Source: Evernia prunastri (taxonomy: Eukaryota > Ascomycota > Lecanoromycetes > Lecanorales > Parmeliaceae). From it: a DNA stretch of 64,000 nt. Below are positions 33,397 through 44,942 of this stretch, piece by piece. The notes beneath the pieces were generated by a model that made no database searches, was not told the DNA's origin, and saw only the letters and a list, made by a program, of their open reading frames with translations. Each line of letters begins with the position of its first letter. The first letter of the stretch is position 1. The position numbers were made by a program, and so were the translations under genes. Location of the stretch: NCBI GenBank assembly GCA_003184365.1, contig NKYR01000039.1, positions 1 to 64,000 of the forward strand, given 5' to 3'.

Positions 33397-34611
33397 ATGC
33401 CGTCGAGACATAGCCATTCTAAGTCTCGCAATGGTTGTGTCCAATGTAAGCGTGCCCGTATCAAGGTACGCGTTTACAATCTGCCGATGAAATGAAAACA
33501 TCGGACACTAAAAGGTAATGAACAGTGTGATCAGTCTTCGCCAAGCTGCTCAAAATGCACAAAGTCAAAAAAGACATGTCTTTACTCGCTAGCGCCCAGC
33601 GACACGTCGACTACCTGCCTTAGACCTCAACTCCCATCTCTTGTCTCAACAGCATCATCGTTCTGTGATCATCCAGTTCCAAAACCCGCTTCTTCTCCTA
33701 TCGCAGCCTTCGAACCCACTGATCTCGAGCTCATGCACCACTACTCCACTTCCACATACCTCACCCTTGCTGGCCACGATGTCAAAGTGCAAAAAGCTTG
33801 GCAGATCCAGGTACCAATAGAAGCCTACTCTCATCCGTATCTCATGCATGGCCTGCTCGCCCTAGCAGCACTACATCAGAACTCACTTGCAGAGGCCGGC
33901 ACGCGACGGGACTCACATCCATCCGCACTTCGGCATTACAATTACTCTCTCGCTACCTCTAAAATCGCATTAAGCAATGTAAACACAAATAACTGTACTA
34001 GCCTCTTCGTTTTCTCGGCCGTTATTGCCACGACTGCCTTGGCTTTGCCGCTGCATTCTCCTAACTATCAAATCAACAATCCTATCGACGAGCTCATGCA
34101 AATTACCACTCTCATCCGCGGCTCAAAGAGTATTGTACTGGTGGAGTATGATTATGTCAAGGCTGGATCTCTCGCCGATCTACTTCCCGATGGTTTCCTC
34201 GCCAACGAAGTGGACTTGTCTCCAGACACCCGTAACGCGCTCGCTCTTCTCCAGCGCCATGTCGATGCCTGCCCTAACAGTGACAGCGTCGCGAAAGCCA
34301 CCTACAAGCACACCATCCAGCTACTGGAGTTATGCTTCCGCAACACAGTCCCAGACGCGGAAAATCGCATGGTAGTCATGTCTTGGCTTGCTATGGTCTC
34401 GGACGAATATCTGTCGCTGCTGCATGCTCGCACGCCTTTGGCGCAAGTGTGCCTCGCACATTTTGCGGTTTTGCTACACGGTCTTCGGAAGCTCTGGTGG
34501 TGCGGCGATTGGGGCAAAATGATTGTGGAATGGATTGGGCGGGAGGCAGCCGAGGAGTGGCATAGTCTTCTGGATTGGCCGGAGAAGAAGATTTCGTCGC
34601 TGCCCCTGTGA
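33397..34611 (+). CDS. Zn(II)2Cys6 transcription factor (Upc2-like, fungal_trans_2 type)
   Basis: Two exons fit: 33397-33465 and 33526-34611, giving 384 residues. The intron splits the zinc cluster, which joins as CVQCKRARIKC plus DQSSPSCSKCTKSKKTC (C-x2-C-x6-C-x6-C-x2-C-x6-C), complete. The short basic lead HSKSRNG before the first Cys is typical of the Upc2-like group. The remainder is helical with EPTDLELMHHYSTSTYLTL and HPYLMHGLLALAALH, the usual opening of this regulatory domain. No C-terminal truncation is visible. Its position opposite RTA1 suggests it may control it; that is inference. Confidence 0.9.
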
Positions 34612-35858
34612 GGACTGGAATTGGTGCAACCCTTGGGTATCAGCTTTTGACCTGACAGGTGCCAACGAGGCTTACATCAACCCTAGACAACTCGGCGGTA
34701 GAGTGTCTTACCTTACATCCTCTACTCCAGACTCTAGTCATTTGAGACGCTATCAGCCTCACGTTCTTCCGAACCAGTCGTACTAGATGACCTCGTCGGT
34801 CATACACTTCCACCATCTGCCCAAGCTGGAGGTCTCTTCAATTCCATGACTTGCATGAGCATGATCGCAGCCAAAGTATTGAAGGCTCCCTCGGTACCGA
34901 TAACGCGTTGGGTGGCCGAGACTCCAGAGTATTCATTTTATAGCATATGAATACATGCAAACGTATCATCCTGGGGAAGGAAGATGTTTTCGGTGGCTCT
35001 CAAGCCTTTCCGCATGGGTAGCACTGTGATCTGAAGGACGATCTTGTCCTATTATCTGAGGATCTTTTTTTAACACCTGCGATGCTCACTCGAATCTCAA
35101 CGATTGAGGATGCAAACAGATGTTTGGAAGGGAACAAGAGGGGCGGCAAATGAGAAGAAAATACAAGAATTAGCGCGGCGAGAGAGAATCGAATTAATTT
35201 CTTCATTAGATGATGGTGAAGGTTTCGGGTGGACATTGATTGGGTGGCTTGAACGCTCTCGCCTCTTTTGGACTGCCCGGAATCATTTAGGGAGAAAAGT
35301 GCTGTTTAGATGATGTCTACTGGGCACTTTATTGTACTTTTGACCCAACTTCTCAAAGATATTACTAGATGTGTACAAGACGTGATATTTTATACGTCGT
35401 GTCTGCACGTCGAATCAAATGCTGTTGATACAATATAGAGACTGTAGTCAGTCACATTGTATTTTTCCTAGTAAGAAGCGCGAGAATATTGAGATCGCAG
35501 TCAATTGTGATGCTATCTTGAGTGCGGGACATATCGGTCGGTCGCCTGCCGTATTTCGCAGAGATAGCAGCTATTGAGGGACGCGTCTCGAAGCTAATGA
35601 ACGACGATGCGTCAGTCTCGTGACCTTACCGTGTCCCACCCTCGGCTTAGTACGCAGTGGAGAGGACCTTGTGGTCGTGAGGTCTGTGATCGTCGCAGAG
35701 GGAGGCACTGAACGTGAGCTCGGAGTCTCATCATCACATTACGTTTTCCATGGTTGGGACGATGGTGCTAGATTTGTTCGAATCCAAACCCTAGTCCCTT
35801 TGCTGTGTCATCCGTCGCCCTGTGCCATGACGCTGGACTCCACCACAATAGACGTCCG
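34612..35858. other. Intergenic region, no supported gene
   Basis: Short frames only (113 codons or fewer), none with recognisable motifs. Confidence 0.45.
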
Positions 35859-36861
35859 CTACATCTCAGAATTCCCGCAAGGTGTCGCCACCAACTCCGC
35901 CATCATCTCTCGGAAATGCCGTGGAATGCCAAGATCTCTATACTCGCCGATGTGGATCTGACATTTCACATCTCGAAATCTGACTTTTCTCGGCTTCTTT
36001 GTCATTAACTGCAGATAATCGGCACTGAAGACGGCGGACACCACACGGGCCTCGTGGCCGCATAGAGAGACGAGACGCATCTGGAACCAATGTCACATTA
36101 GTCATCCATTAGGCAGTAAGCGCAGATTAACTTACCGGCAAGCTTTGTTGAGCCTCGCGAAGCGTGCGTTGCACAAATTCTTTTTGAGCCCAATAGTATA
36201 ATGTCCAGACTTCGGTATACAACAGGTCCTTTGCCGATGATGCCCGCTGAGGTTGAATGGAAAAGATGGTAACGTGTGGATGACCCGGCGTACTGAATGC
36301 TACGCGGGTCTCCATGTATATATTAGTTCGGCGGTAACAGATACTATGAGTCGATGTAAGTCCTTACAGCTCCAAAAGAAGCAATGCTTAGATAGGGGCG
36401 TACCCAAGATCCTGGAAAAGGTAATCCCCAGAAGAGCCAAGCAAAGTCTCATTGTGAATTAAGCCTTCGTTGATACAATATTCCAGGTTGCTGCCGATGC
36501 AGGTACTTCCTGAGTATGCATGCCCTATCGTCCAGCAGTGGCCTTCCATCTCTTCAATGAGCTGATTCTTGTACATAGTGTTTTCTTCTAGTAGGGCGTC
36601 GAGATCAATGGAATATTCCTTCAGACAGCGATCTAGAGCGCTCTCCACACAGCGCATGATTTTCGGGTCTGAGGGTTTCCAGTAGTTGAAATTGGCATTT
36701 GGGTCCAAGACAATTTTTAGATTTGCGAAGTCTGGCGAGGTAAGGCTGGCTCCTTGATATGGAAATCCGTCGGCCCAGTCTTCGGTGAGTTTGCGATATT
36801 CTGAATGCACGCGTTGCAAACCGGGCGTAGGTTCTGGTAGAGAATTTGGTTCAAGAGCCAT
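35859..36861 (-). CDS. Protein of unknown function (295 aa, three exons)
   Basis: Three exons fit with matching phases: 36861-36404, 36343-36136, 36080-35859. I do not recognise the family. The N-terminal half is acidic with LTEDWADGFPYQG, CVESALDRCLKEYSIDLDALL and five Cys residues (for example EGHCWTIGHAYSGSTC). The C-terminal half has HVTIFSIQPQ, LLYTEVWTLYYWAQKEFVQR and LVSLCGHEARVVSAVFSAD. No signal peptide at this start. The coherent splicing supports a real gene; function unknown. Confidence 0.6.
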
Positions 36862-37971
36862 GGCGAGATAAGGCTTGTTGAGGCTGCGATGACAGATAGG
36901 ATGAGTTGTCTGTACAGAATGTGAACACTAAAATGTGAAAACACTTGTTCGTGGGTGGCTATTGTTGTTTTTTTCGTGGTTGTTGCTGGTGGCAACAAAT
37001 GACTAATCAAAACCCATTTTGGATGATGAAGATGACACTGATGATCGAAGGGTGGAGAGGGATTTGGTGGAAACGGCGCGGAAATGGCGAGGCTGCAATT
37101 GGGAATTTGGGTCTCTTTTAAGAGTGGGTGCGCATTTCAAGATTCACGTTCGATGATCGCTCGCAGGGCGTGAACAGAGAGATCTTCGGCTAGACTAGTG
37201 CTTAAGTTAAAATTCGGCTATGAGGCATTGATTTTTGGTTCTCTGGAGTGGTGTGAAGGCTACTTATCTGTCTGAGAAGCATATTAATTTACCATGAGAG
37301 GTGTTCTCAACTCAGGAGTGCTGCATCATTTTCAACAGTTGTGCCTTGTTATCTTGAAGACGCAAGATCGGCATACAAATCGGTATATCCTAGAACATCT
37401 GGGGTAAGTTATAGGGTTGGTTTGATTTGATCTATATGGATGTAGTTTCTGTATTGATCAGTTTCAAAGAAAGCATTGCAACACGCTCTAAGTTTGTGGT
37501 TCTAGGAGAGGAACGAGAAACCCTTAGAGACGCACAGCCAGTGATGATACAGATCGAAAACCGTCACCCAATGAACAAGGGTTTGGTTTTCGGCTTTTCA
37601 CCTGCTCTCAAGCTTTACGAAGGTTCATGAGAAGTACAGAAACGAGCGTCTTGCTCACCATTCGCACCAGCTGTCGTCTAGATGTTGGTTTCATTTCGTT
37701 ACCGGTGTACAGGGCTTTCGGCTAAGTCGGGCCCAGTGTCATGGTTTCGGTTATCTGGGTGGGGGTTCGTAGACGTCAGTGCTTTACCTGCAGCAGATAA
37801 GCGGCTATATAGTAGATGTGGCGATTGCGCATGTTGACTTCGGTTATGGAATTGTGGGGCAATACTCTGGCATTCGATTATTTGGACGCGAGTCGCGGAA
37901 TATGCCTCGAGGAAGCAACGGTCTGACATTGCTTCTTGAGACGGTAGGTATGAAGCCAAAAGCTTGGTCTA
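36862..37971. other. Intergenic region, no supported gene
   Basis: Only short overlapping frames; probably the promoter of the 36861 gene and the 3' region of the 39124 gene. Confidence 0.4.
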
Positions 37972-39124
37972 TCAAGAAGTAGAAAGACCATCCGACGCGG
38001 GCAACAACCCACTTCCAGTCCCCGGTCTTCGTACCGAAACCTCTCCAACCTTGACCTCTTCAACGAAAAGAACCATCTCGACTTCCTTGAAGTTCCGTTG
38101 GTCCAACATGTACGCAGGCGTCCGCGCTAGAGCCCTCATGAACCATTCGACCTGGAAGAATGGAGGATCCTGCGCCGTGCGCGGCGGGTCGGTTTGCCGC
38201 GTTGAGATGATAAGGTTCGCAGCTTTGATCAGAGTTGCGCCATCCGCGAGACGAGCGGTCCGTCTGGAGAATGCTATGTCGCGGAGCATGTCGAGGGCCA
38301 TGAAGAAGATCTCGTAGATTGTAACCACCGATCCAGTTAGTTGGAAGGCGATTTCCAGACGCGGATCGTTTTGAGGGTTGGCACTGGTGGTAGCGGCATC
38401 TTTGGGGGCTTGGGGAAGCACTTTTGTGAGATTGGAAAGCGGGGATGAGATTTGTATGTCACCCTCGGTCGTTTTCGTCATGTCGGTGGAGTTGAAGCTG
38501 GACGCTCCCGCCTCCGTGAATTTGATGCAGGCGACTCCGCGCCCTCGATACGAGAGAATGAACACCGCAGCTTGGAAATTGCGATCTGCTATCATCAGGT
38601 CTATGGGAGGACTCAGCATTAGCACTGCAGTCCAGGAAAGACTCATTGATTGGATGACAGGGTTTGGTGTCGAACAAAAATTGAGGGCTATTACAAGACG
38701 TACCAATACCGATATTAAGACCCCAAATGACAAACTTTCGCGGTACACTCCCTCCTTCTTCATCTGGTACGAAAGCGATTTCCACTTGAGGGTGGGCGTC
38801 GAGCTTGAAAACGGTCTCAAATATGGGCCCCTCATAATCCTCCAATGCTAGCTCAAGGGCGGCGTTTACAGAGTTCAGGAGGCACGGGATAGGCCGGAGC
38901 TTTACACCGTAGAAAATGGGTACGAAACCAAACGCTGGGTCAATGGCTCCAAAGGATGTGATGTTCGAGATTGGAATGTCGGAATGGGATGCGTTCAAAG
39001 AGCTGGGGTCTGAAGAGACGAGGCCCAAAGACGGCTTAGATATACTGATAGCAGATACACGAATAAGGAACACCTTGACCGACACAAAGATATACAAAAG
39101 ATAGTGGGTACGGCATATTTGCAT
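37972..39124 (-). CDS. Signal-anchored protein of unknown function (349 aa)
   Basis: Two exons fit: 39124-38704 and 38600-37972, separated by a 103-nt intron with a good branch point (GCTAATG). The N-terminus LLYIFVSVKVFLIRVSA is a probable signal peptide or anchor. Then come several N-glycosylation sequons (NASH, NITS), the segment AFGFVPIFYGVKLRPIPC, and VIWGLNIGIDLMIADRNFQA with AVFILSYRGRGVACIKFT. The C-terminal third is less ordered and includes a hydrophobic helix (SVVTIYEIFFMALDML). By eye the middle resembles the protein at 46781-47371. No known domain recognised. Confidence 0.6.
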
Positions 39125-39895
39125 TGTGAAGAGTCGACTCTTTGATGCCTGCAGTAGGCATAAAGCAAAATGCCCGGCATTCGAAAAGAGAGGCGTTGGC
39201 TATCTCTATCTTTGCGAAATTTCAGCGCTTGCGCGAATGCGCTTGCATGGAATTCAAAGCACCGAGCGTGACTTGGAGAATCTAGGCCCGCATCTATGTG
39301 TAGATAACGGCAAAAGGGACCGTGCACGATGAGATGACGATGATGGTCGTCATGTTCCTGCCTGCCTTTGCGGCTACATTGTCACGGAGTGAAAAATTGA
39401 TCAAAGACCTGTCCAAATGTCCTGATCAAGACCGTAATCATCAAAAATGGCTGGCCATTCACCCCCAGCGCGGATTCGCATGGCTAGGAACACGGTGGAG
39501 AACACTTTTCGTGTTCATACTTGACATCGGAGGCTTATTCATTGTATGGAGCGATTGGAGGATTCTGCTTTCGTTTGTTCGGCGGCTGTGCTTGGAGAAA
39601 AGCAGATACGAGTACTTGGGATACCCCACCGTTAGAACAGATTGTCGAAAGGGAATGCGGACAACTGGGTTCTTCGCGGCTTTCACTGAAGAGATCAGTG
39701 TATCATCCCGATGGGTTGATGGTAAGGAGTGACAGGATGGTTCTTCGCTTAGAGTAATAGTAAGCTTGCCCGGATGAAGCGTAGCTCAGCCTTACAACAA
39801 GATCCCCAGGAATCCCTCCGTAGAGTGAATACCATGATGTAGATTACGTTCAACAACTTATACTCTGCGACTTACAATACCAACTTCCGCTCGTC
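39125..39895. other. Intergenic region, no supported gene
   Basis: A 136-codon frame at 39322-39732 (+) has hydrophobic segments but overlaps other frames and matches nothing known to me. Confidence 0.4.
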
Positions 39896-40755
39896 ATGGA
39901 TCTGGTAGCAGGTGTCCGGAAAGAAGGCAGCCGTGGTGGCCGCGGCGAGTTCAAATGGGAAGATGTCCGGGACTCACAACACAGAGAGAACTACCTTGGT
40001 CACAGTCTAATGGCTCGTGCGTCTCCTCCCTCCTTCATATCCCCACAAGTATCTAAAGCTAACACCCCCCAGCCGTTGGCCGTTGGCAAAAGAATAAAGA
40101 CCTAAATTGGTACGCCAAAGGGGATACCTCCGCCGCCGCAGTCTCCGCTGCCGAAGCGCGCAAAGAGGAAATACGACGGATCAAAGAGGCCGAAGAGAGT
40201 GCTCTGAGCGAGGCTCTTGGCTATGGGCCTACAATTAGGAATAATGCAAATGAGACGCCGATTGGACAGAAGGAGGTTGAGAGAGCTATCAAGGAGACGG
40301 CGGACGGCGATGAAGAGGAAGGAGCGAAGGGCGTGGGGTTCGGAGCTTTTGTTGGAGGAGCGTCGGTCAAGAGTGAAGGAGATGTGCTTCGTGGTGAAGG
40401 GCTGGAGAGACTTGCTGGCGAGGCCATGAGGGAAAGAAGGAGAGATGGTGATGAAAAAAAAGAGAAGAGGAGAAGGAGCAAGAGCCGAGAGAGGAGTAGG
40501 GAGAGGAGGCACAGGAGACATACACACGGCGAGGAGAGGTCACATCGGAGGCACCGATCGAGAGATAGATCACATCGACGAACAACGGATAGGTCGGCTG
40601 AAAGGTATTCGCATCGACGAGAGCGGTCAAGAAGCTACGAGAGAAGGAGAGATGATGACCGGCCGCCTCGGCGACGGCGGGAACGGAGCTACTCGCCAGA
40701 CCCACAAGACAGGAGAAGGGACTCGCGAGTTAGAGAACATGGTTATAGAAGATAG
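39896..40755 (+). CDS. MMTAG2-like RS-rich nuclear protein
   Basis: Homologue of the multiple myeloma tumour-associated protein 2 family. Two exons fit: 39896-40016 and 40073-40755, 267 residues. The conserved N-terminal domain reads DLVAGVRKEGSRGGRGEFKW, SQHRENYLGHSLMAPVGRWQ, and KDLNWYAKG across the junction. An acidic/Lys middle part follows, including EEIRRIKEAEE and LGYGP. From about residue 155 the protein is almost entirely Arg/Ser/Glu/His with RS and RD repeats, as in splicing-associated proteins. Cellular role is not well defined in the family; nuclear, RNA-related location is inferred from the RS tail. Confidence 0.88.
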
Positions 40756-41041
40756 GGGGCTTTCTTTCGAATGAAATTTGTCTCACGAACTAGATTTGAG
40801 GGACGAAGCCCAGCGATTACAGAGGAATCAGCTATCCACGCTGAAACTTTCATCTAGTTGACCGGCCAATGTCACTGACATCTAATCGTCTCAGCTAGCT
40901 GTTAGAGAGCAGGGCATCTACCATCGCTCAGTCCTGCCCAGCTGATAGTGCGCAGGATTATAACCCATCCAGTGCCAGGGAGATTACGGCCCTCAATTGA
41001 CGAGAAGTTAGAGGTCCATATGCTTTGCACGTTAACCAGCC
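40756..41041. other. Short convergent intergenic region
   Basis: Between the 3' end of the MMTAG2-like gene (+) and the 3' end of the secreted-protein gene (-). No frame of note. Confidence 0.4.
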
Positions 41042-41831
41042 TTAGGACTGATCCTGGTCAGGATATGGCACACGCTGATTGATTGCCGAATCGGTCGCCC
41101 AAAGGAACATTCCCAGCGTGCTATCGTCTACAGGCAGGAAAAGGGTTCCAAATTAGTAATGGTCACAGCTCCCAAGTGGAGTTAAAACTCCCAACCGGAT
41201 ATCTGAGAAGAAAAATATAACCCTTGCTTACCGTAGGCCGTCCAACCCAATTCTGCACCCCGAATCTGGCAAGTCTCGGAAAGCACCTGCACGTACTCCG
41301 AAACCGCCCGCCAGGTTGCGATCACTCCCATGGTGCCTCCGCCAGAGATCTTAGGCTTCGACGGTATATCGCCAACATCTAGGAGGCTTACGATCGCTAG
41401 CACGCATGTACCTGAGATCCAAAGCATGTCAATACCGAAGCCAAACCAAAACGACTAGTATATAACAGCGGCAGCAACTCACCGGAAGTATACCGCTTAG
41501 GAGTCCAAACAGGCGATCCGTACCCTGGCACTGTGTGCGGAAACCCTAGAGAAAGCCATTGCGCTGTACCTGGGTTTCCAACGACATCCCGTTCGAATCC
41601 ACGAATCGCTTGGTTGCAGTCTTCGCTCCTGTAAGTAGGGGAGCCGGCATGCCCACCTGTCCAGGAGGGAAGGCTGTTGCAGTGGTACTTGTGAGGTGGG
41701 TAGTAAGATGCGTTGAGAGTCGACGGCTTGGACAGGAGGTCCAGGGAGACTGCTCGGGCGAGATTCAGGCAGAGGGCGAGAAATGTGAACAGTAGCAATT
41801 GAAAAGCCTGTTTCAATTGATTGCATGTCAT
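41042..41831 (-). CDS. Small secreted Cys-containing protein, unknown function (204 aa)
   Basis: Three exons fit: 41831-41483, 41411-41232, 41127-41042, with matching phases. A clear signal peptide (LKQAFQLLLFTFLALCLNLARA) precedes a mature part with YHCNSLPSW, SEDCNQAIRGFERD, TSGTCVLAIVSLLDVGD, a helix AVSEYVQVLSETC and GAELGWTAYDDS. The pattern DCxxAI..W..GxC.v.....(A)..I...C recurs in many fungal secreted proteins of unknown role. Extracellular by inference. Probably four cysteines paired as disulfides. Confidence 0.72.
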
Positions 41832-42817
41832 TTCTCAAGACTTCTTACCCGTAACCCTACCGTTGTCAAGGTTGAGCGGTGGGCTGTATGAAAGCACATG
41901 GTTTCTTCTTATCTAACGAAACGCATTGCACGGACACCTGCGCCTAGACGGCTAGTACAACCCACAGACCACCAACACCACTATCGCCGGTCTCGCATAG
42001 AGTCTGTATTATCGCTAGGCGTTGGTCGCAAATCGTGCATAGAGTAGTCCGGTGCTTTTTAGATCGCTTATCAAGATCACAGCCTTGGGTAATCGACCAG
42101 TCTCTACGACAACCCTCTTGTGTTTTGAAAAGGGCGAACAAATACCGCTCTTAGGAAAAAAGTACAGAAGCGCCAACAAAGTCGACGAATTCCGCCCAGC
42201 CACGTGTCATACATCAGATTCAAAAGACGACCTCTCTATCGGTCGATGGTAAGCAAAGGTGGACTGGTGTCGCTACGCGTCAACAATTAGCGTCCCGTCT
42301 GCTCTTTGCGTGGCTAGGAAATAAAAAGACCTGGTTTCACTCGTTCACTCGTTCTTCTCTTATCAATCTGGATAAGATGGGTAAGACAATGCCAATTTGG
42401 CCACTTTGCTTTCAGTGCTATACTCACTGTAACTCAGCATTAGGTTACGTTCGAGAAAGGCAGCTCGTGACCTGGACGATGTATCTACGCTCATGAGTGT
42501 GGCACATTTGGTCCTAAGACTGTTTCGTTGTTCGAAGGCTGTACAAAGAATCAACTATCTGCAAGAGGCAAGGGAACCAGGACACCCGATCATCCCAGAC
42601 TCCGTCCAGCGGGCCATGTCGCAAAGTTCATGAACCCGTAAAATCCCGGCCCTAAGACAGAAGCCACCCTCTTGCCAACAGCAAGCTTTGAACCGAAGCG
42701 AACAAAATGCCCACCCTTTCCTCACCGCCTAGGACAACACTACCTCCCCCAACACACAAAGAAAGCATCCGCCTGGACAGAATCCGAATCATTAGCAGCC
42801 CCAGGACAAGTGCGAAC
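41832..42817. other. Intergenic region, no supported gene
   Basis: Only short frames; nothing recognised. Confidence 0.4.
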
Positions 42818-43699
42818 TCACCAACACCTCTCCTCACCAAAGATCTCGTTAAACCCCTTGATGACCGCCTTTGAAAAGGTTAGCTTCATCGTCTTGCTTG
42901 CCTTACCGTACCCTGTGGCTGCATCAAAAGCGACCAAGACGTTCTGCTGTTTCTCGCGGCTAGCTTCCGCAACAATCAGTCGTGCATGGTGGGCGTTGCT
43001 GAGGTCGCGCGCGAATGCGCATTCGGAGGAAGAAGCGGGGTTGGAGGTGAGAGCGGTTGTGGGGTCGTTGGGGTGGGGAGGAGGGATGCTGTTCTCTTTC
43101 GAGGACGTCGTGACGGTTACGACGGTCTGTGCTGCTGCTGGCTGAGTGTCAGTCCATGATGTGGGCTTCGGAACAGCGGTGTCACAGACGTCCTGTCCTG
43201 CCATCTCGATGATTGCCACTGGTGATCGAGCTTGCTCGGTCATAGCGGCTTCCCTAATCTCCTCTTCGAAGCAACTTGGCTTGGCGACCTTCTGCTCCTC
43301 CTCCTCCTTCTCAGCCACTTTCCTCCTCCCCCCAACATTCCCCCTCCTCTTCTTCTGCACGTTTCTGCACTCAACCGCCCACCTCTCAGCCTCGTGCTCC
43401 GTCAACTCCGCCCGTCTGTCACCCAGCTTCTTCTTCACCTCTTCCTCCTCCCGAGCCATCTTCCTCGCCTTCCACTCCTCGTGGAACAGTCTCCGCTCCT
43501 CCTCGTCCGCCGCGACGGCCGCGCAGGCCATCTGCGCCAGGCTCAGATCCACCATGCCGGCGGGGAGCAGGCGGCAGTGTCGCTTGCTCTCTTTGGACAC
43601 GTTGAGGAGGCCGGCGGATGGGGTGGAGGGGAGGGGCCAGGAGGGCGCGGGCGAGGGTGGGGGTGGGGAAGCCGTGGAGGTCGCAGTCAAGCGGTCCAT
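42818..43699 (-). CDS. Hypothetical coiled-coil protein
   Basis: I do not recognise the family. Start MDRLTATSTAS at 43699 is chosen; the frame also continues upstream to an ATG at 44023 (401 codons). The protein has a Ser/Pro-rich head, a highly charged helical middle (EEERRLFHEEWKARKMAREE, VKKKLGDRRAELTEHEAERW, GRRKVAEKEEEEQK) and a C-terminal segment AFDAATGYGKASKTMKLTFS followed by KAVIKGFNEIFGEE. The charged middle probably forms a coiled coil. The opposite strand is also open for about 200 codons, a side effect of the biased composition. Confidence 0.5.
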   Translation of the reverse strand: MDRLTATSTASPPPPSPAPSWPLPSTPSAGLLNVSKESKRHCRLLPAGMVDLSLAQMACAAVAADEEERRLFHEEWKARKMAREEEEVKKKLGDRRAELTEHEAERWAVECRNVQKKRRGNVGGRRKVAEKEEEEQKVAKPSCFEEEIREAAMTEQARSPVAIIEMAGQDVCDTAVPKPTSWTDTQPAAAQTVVTVTTSSKENSIPPPHPNDPTTALTSNPASSSECAFARDLSNAHHARLIVAEASREKQQNVLVAFDAATGYGKASKTMKLTFSKAVIKGFNEIFGEERCW

Positions 43700-44856
43700 G
43701 GTCGAGGTTTGCTTTTTCCGGAAAAGCGATTGGAGGGAAGAATGGAAGGTGCTGCGCTGGATTGGACTGAATTGAAGTGGGAGTGGGTGCTTACGGTGGG
43801 GTTTTCTTTTGACTCCGAGGATGCCGGATGCTGGAGCTGAGGGTTTCGGCTTGGGCGGACTAGGGTTCTTGTATGGAGCTTTGAGATTCGTCGGGTGAAA
43901 GGAAGTATTGCAGGCAGGCGGGACAAAGAAGGGAGACAATAGCGTTGTGTCGAGCTCAATGAGAACAATGCCAGGCGACTCTTTTTCGTTGCCTGGGGGC
44001 TTTGGGGCCCTTTGAGGATACAATGGCTTTGCGATCTTTCAATGAACGATGGAAGCATGAAGGGATTGGATTGGGAACAATGGGGTCTCGAAAGGGAGTG
44101 GATTTTGGGGACTCACAAAGGGTGTATTCCAGCTTTTCGCCCGGTGAGACTACGTCCTGGTCGCCTGGGGTTGGAGATGCATGTGTCTAGGTTTTTTGGC
44201 GGCATTCCAGGCTGTGATAGTGGGTCGTAGATGTTCTGGTGCGTGTGAATCTGGGCATGTTTATGCTTACTGTGATACACTTCACGAAAGCGTGGCTTCT
44301 GATGAAGGTCATGACCGGAGTGACCGTCAGGCGAAAGAGCCTGCTGGACCTTTTACTTATTATTCTTTATTTTGTTTCTCAATAAGAGCGATGGAGACAG
44401 GACGCATGATTCCGGATTCGCTAGGTACTGCACAAAAACGGAACCTTCAATGGACAAAGTCTACGAACGTCCCACCACACTCTCCATCAAACCTTTGCCC
44501 TCTTCCCCTTCTCCCTCCTGATTGTAGCCCCACTATTTGCCTTTATGAGCGAAGCGAATAGAGGGGCTACGATTAGAACTAATCCCGCAATCCACCTACC
44601 CACCCTCATCCTCCAACCCCCCTCACAACATATCAAACAACTCAATCAGCCCCGCCTCGACGGAGAACCGCCCCTCGGCCCACGCGTATCGGAGCCCGAA
44701 TGCGAGCGCGACGGCGATCTCGAAGAGGGAGTAGGCGAGGAGGAAAGAGGGTAGATAGGAGGAGGGGGAGGGGATTGTGGGGGTGGTTGTGGGGGTGGTT
44801 AGGGGGAGAGACATCGTTGAGAAGGTAGGGAGGGGGGAGAGGAGTAGAGGGGTAGA

Positions 44857-44880
44857 GGGGGGGGGGGGGGGGGGGGGGNG
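44857..44880. repeat. Poly-G run interrupted by an N
   Basis: Twenty-two consecutive G, an N at 44879, then more G. The true length is unknown because the N sits inside the run. Confidence 0.9.
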
Positions 44881-44892
44881 GGGTGAGCGGGA

Positions 44893-44942
44893 CTTGGTGC
44901 GTGGTGCGTGGTGCGTGGTGCGTGGTACGTGGGTGATGGTGC
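44893..44942. repeat. Short tandem repeat GTGCGTG
   Basis: Four to five adjacent copies of the 7-base unit GTGCGTG/GTACGTG, with further scattered copies of GGTGCGTG up to about 45000. Confidence 0.8.

Noticed and set aside
35760..35800. GTTCGAATCC as a tRNA B box
   Set aside because: No matching A box or acceptor stem upstream; probably chance.
43146..43840. Long plus-strand frames opposite the 42818-43699 gene
   Set aside because: They mirror the biased, repetitive composition of the coiled-coil gene and show only Ser/Leu/Pro-rich low-complexity sequence.
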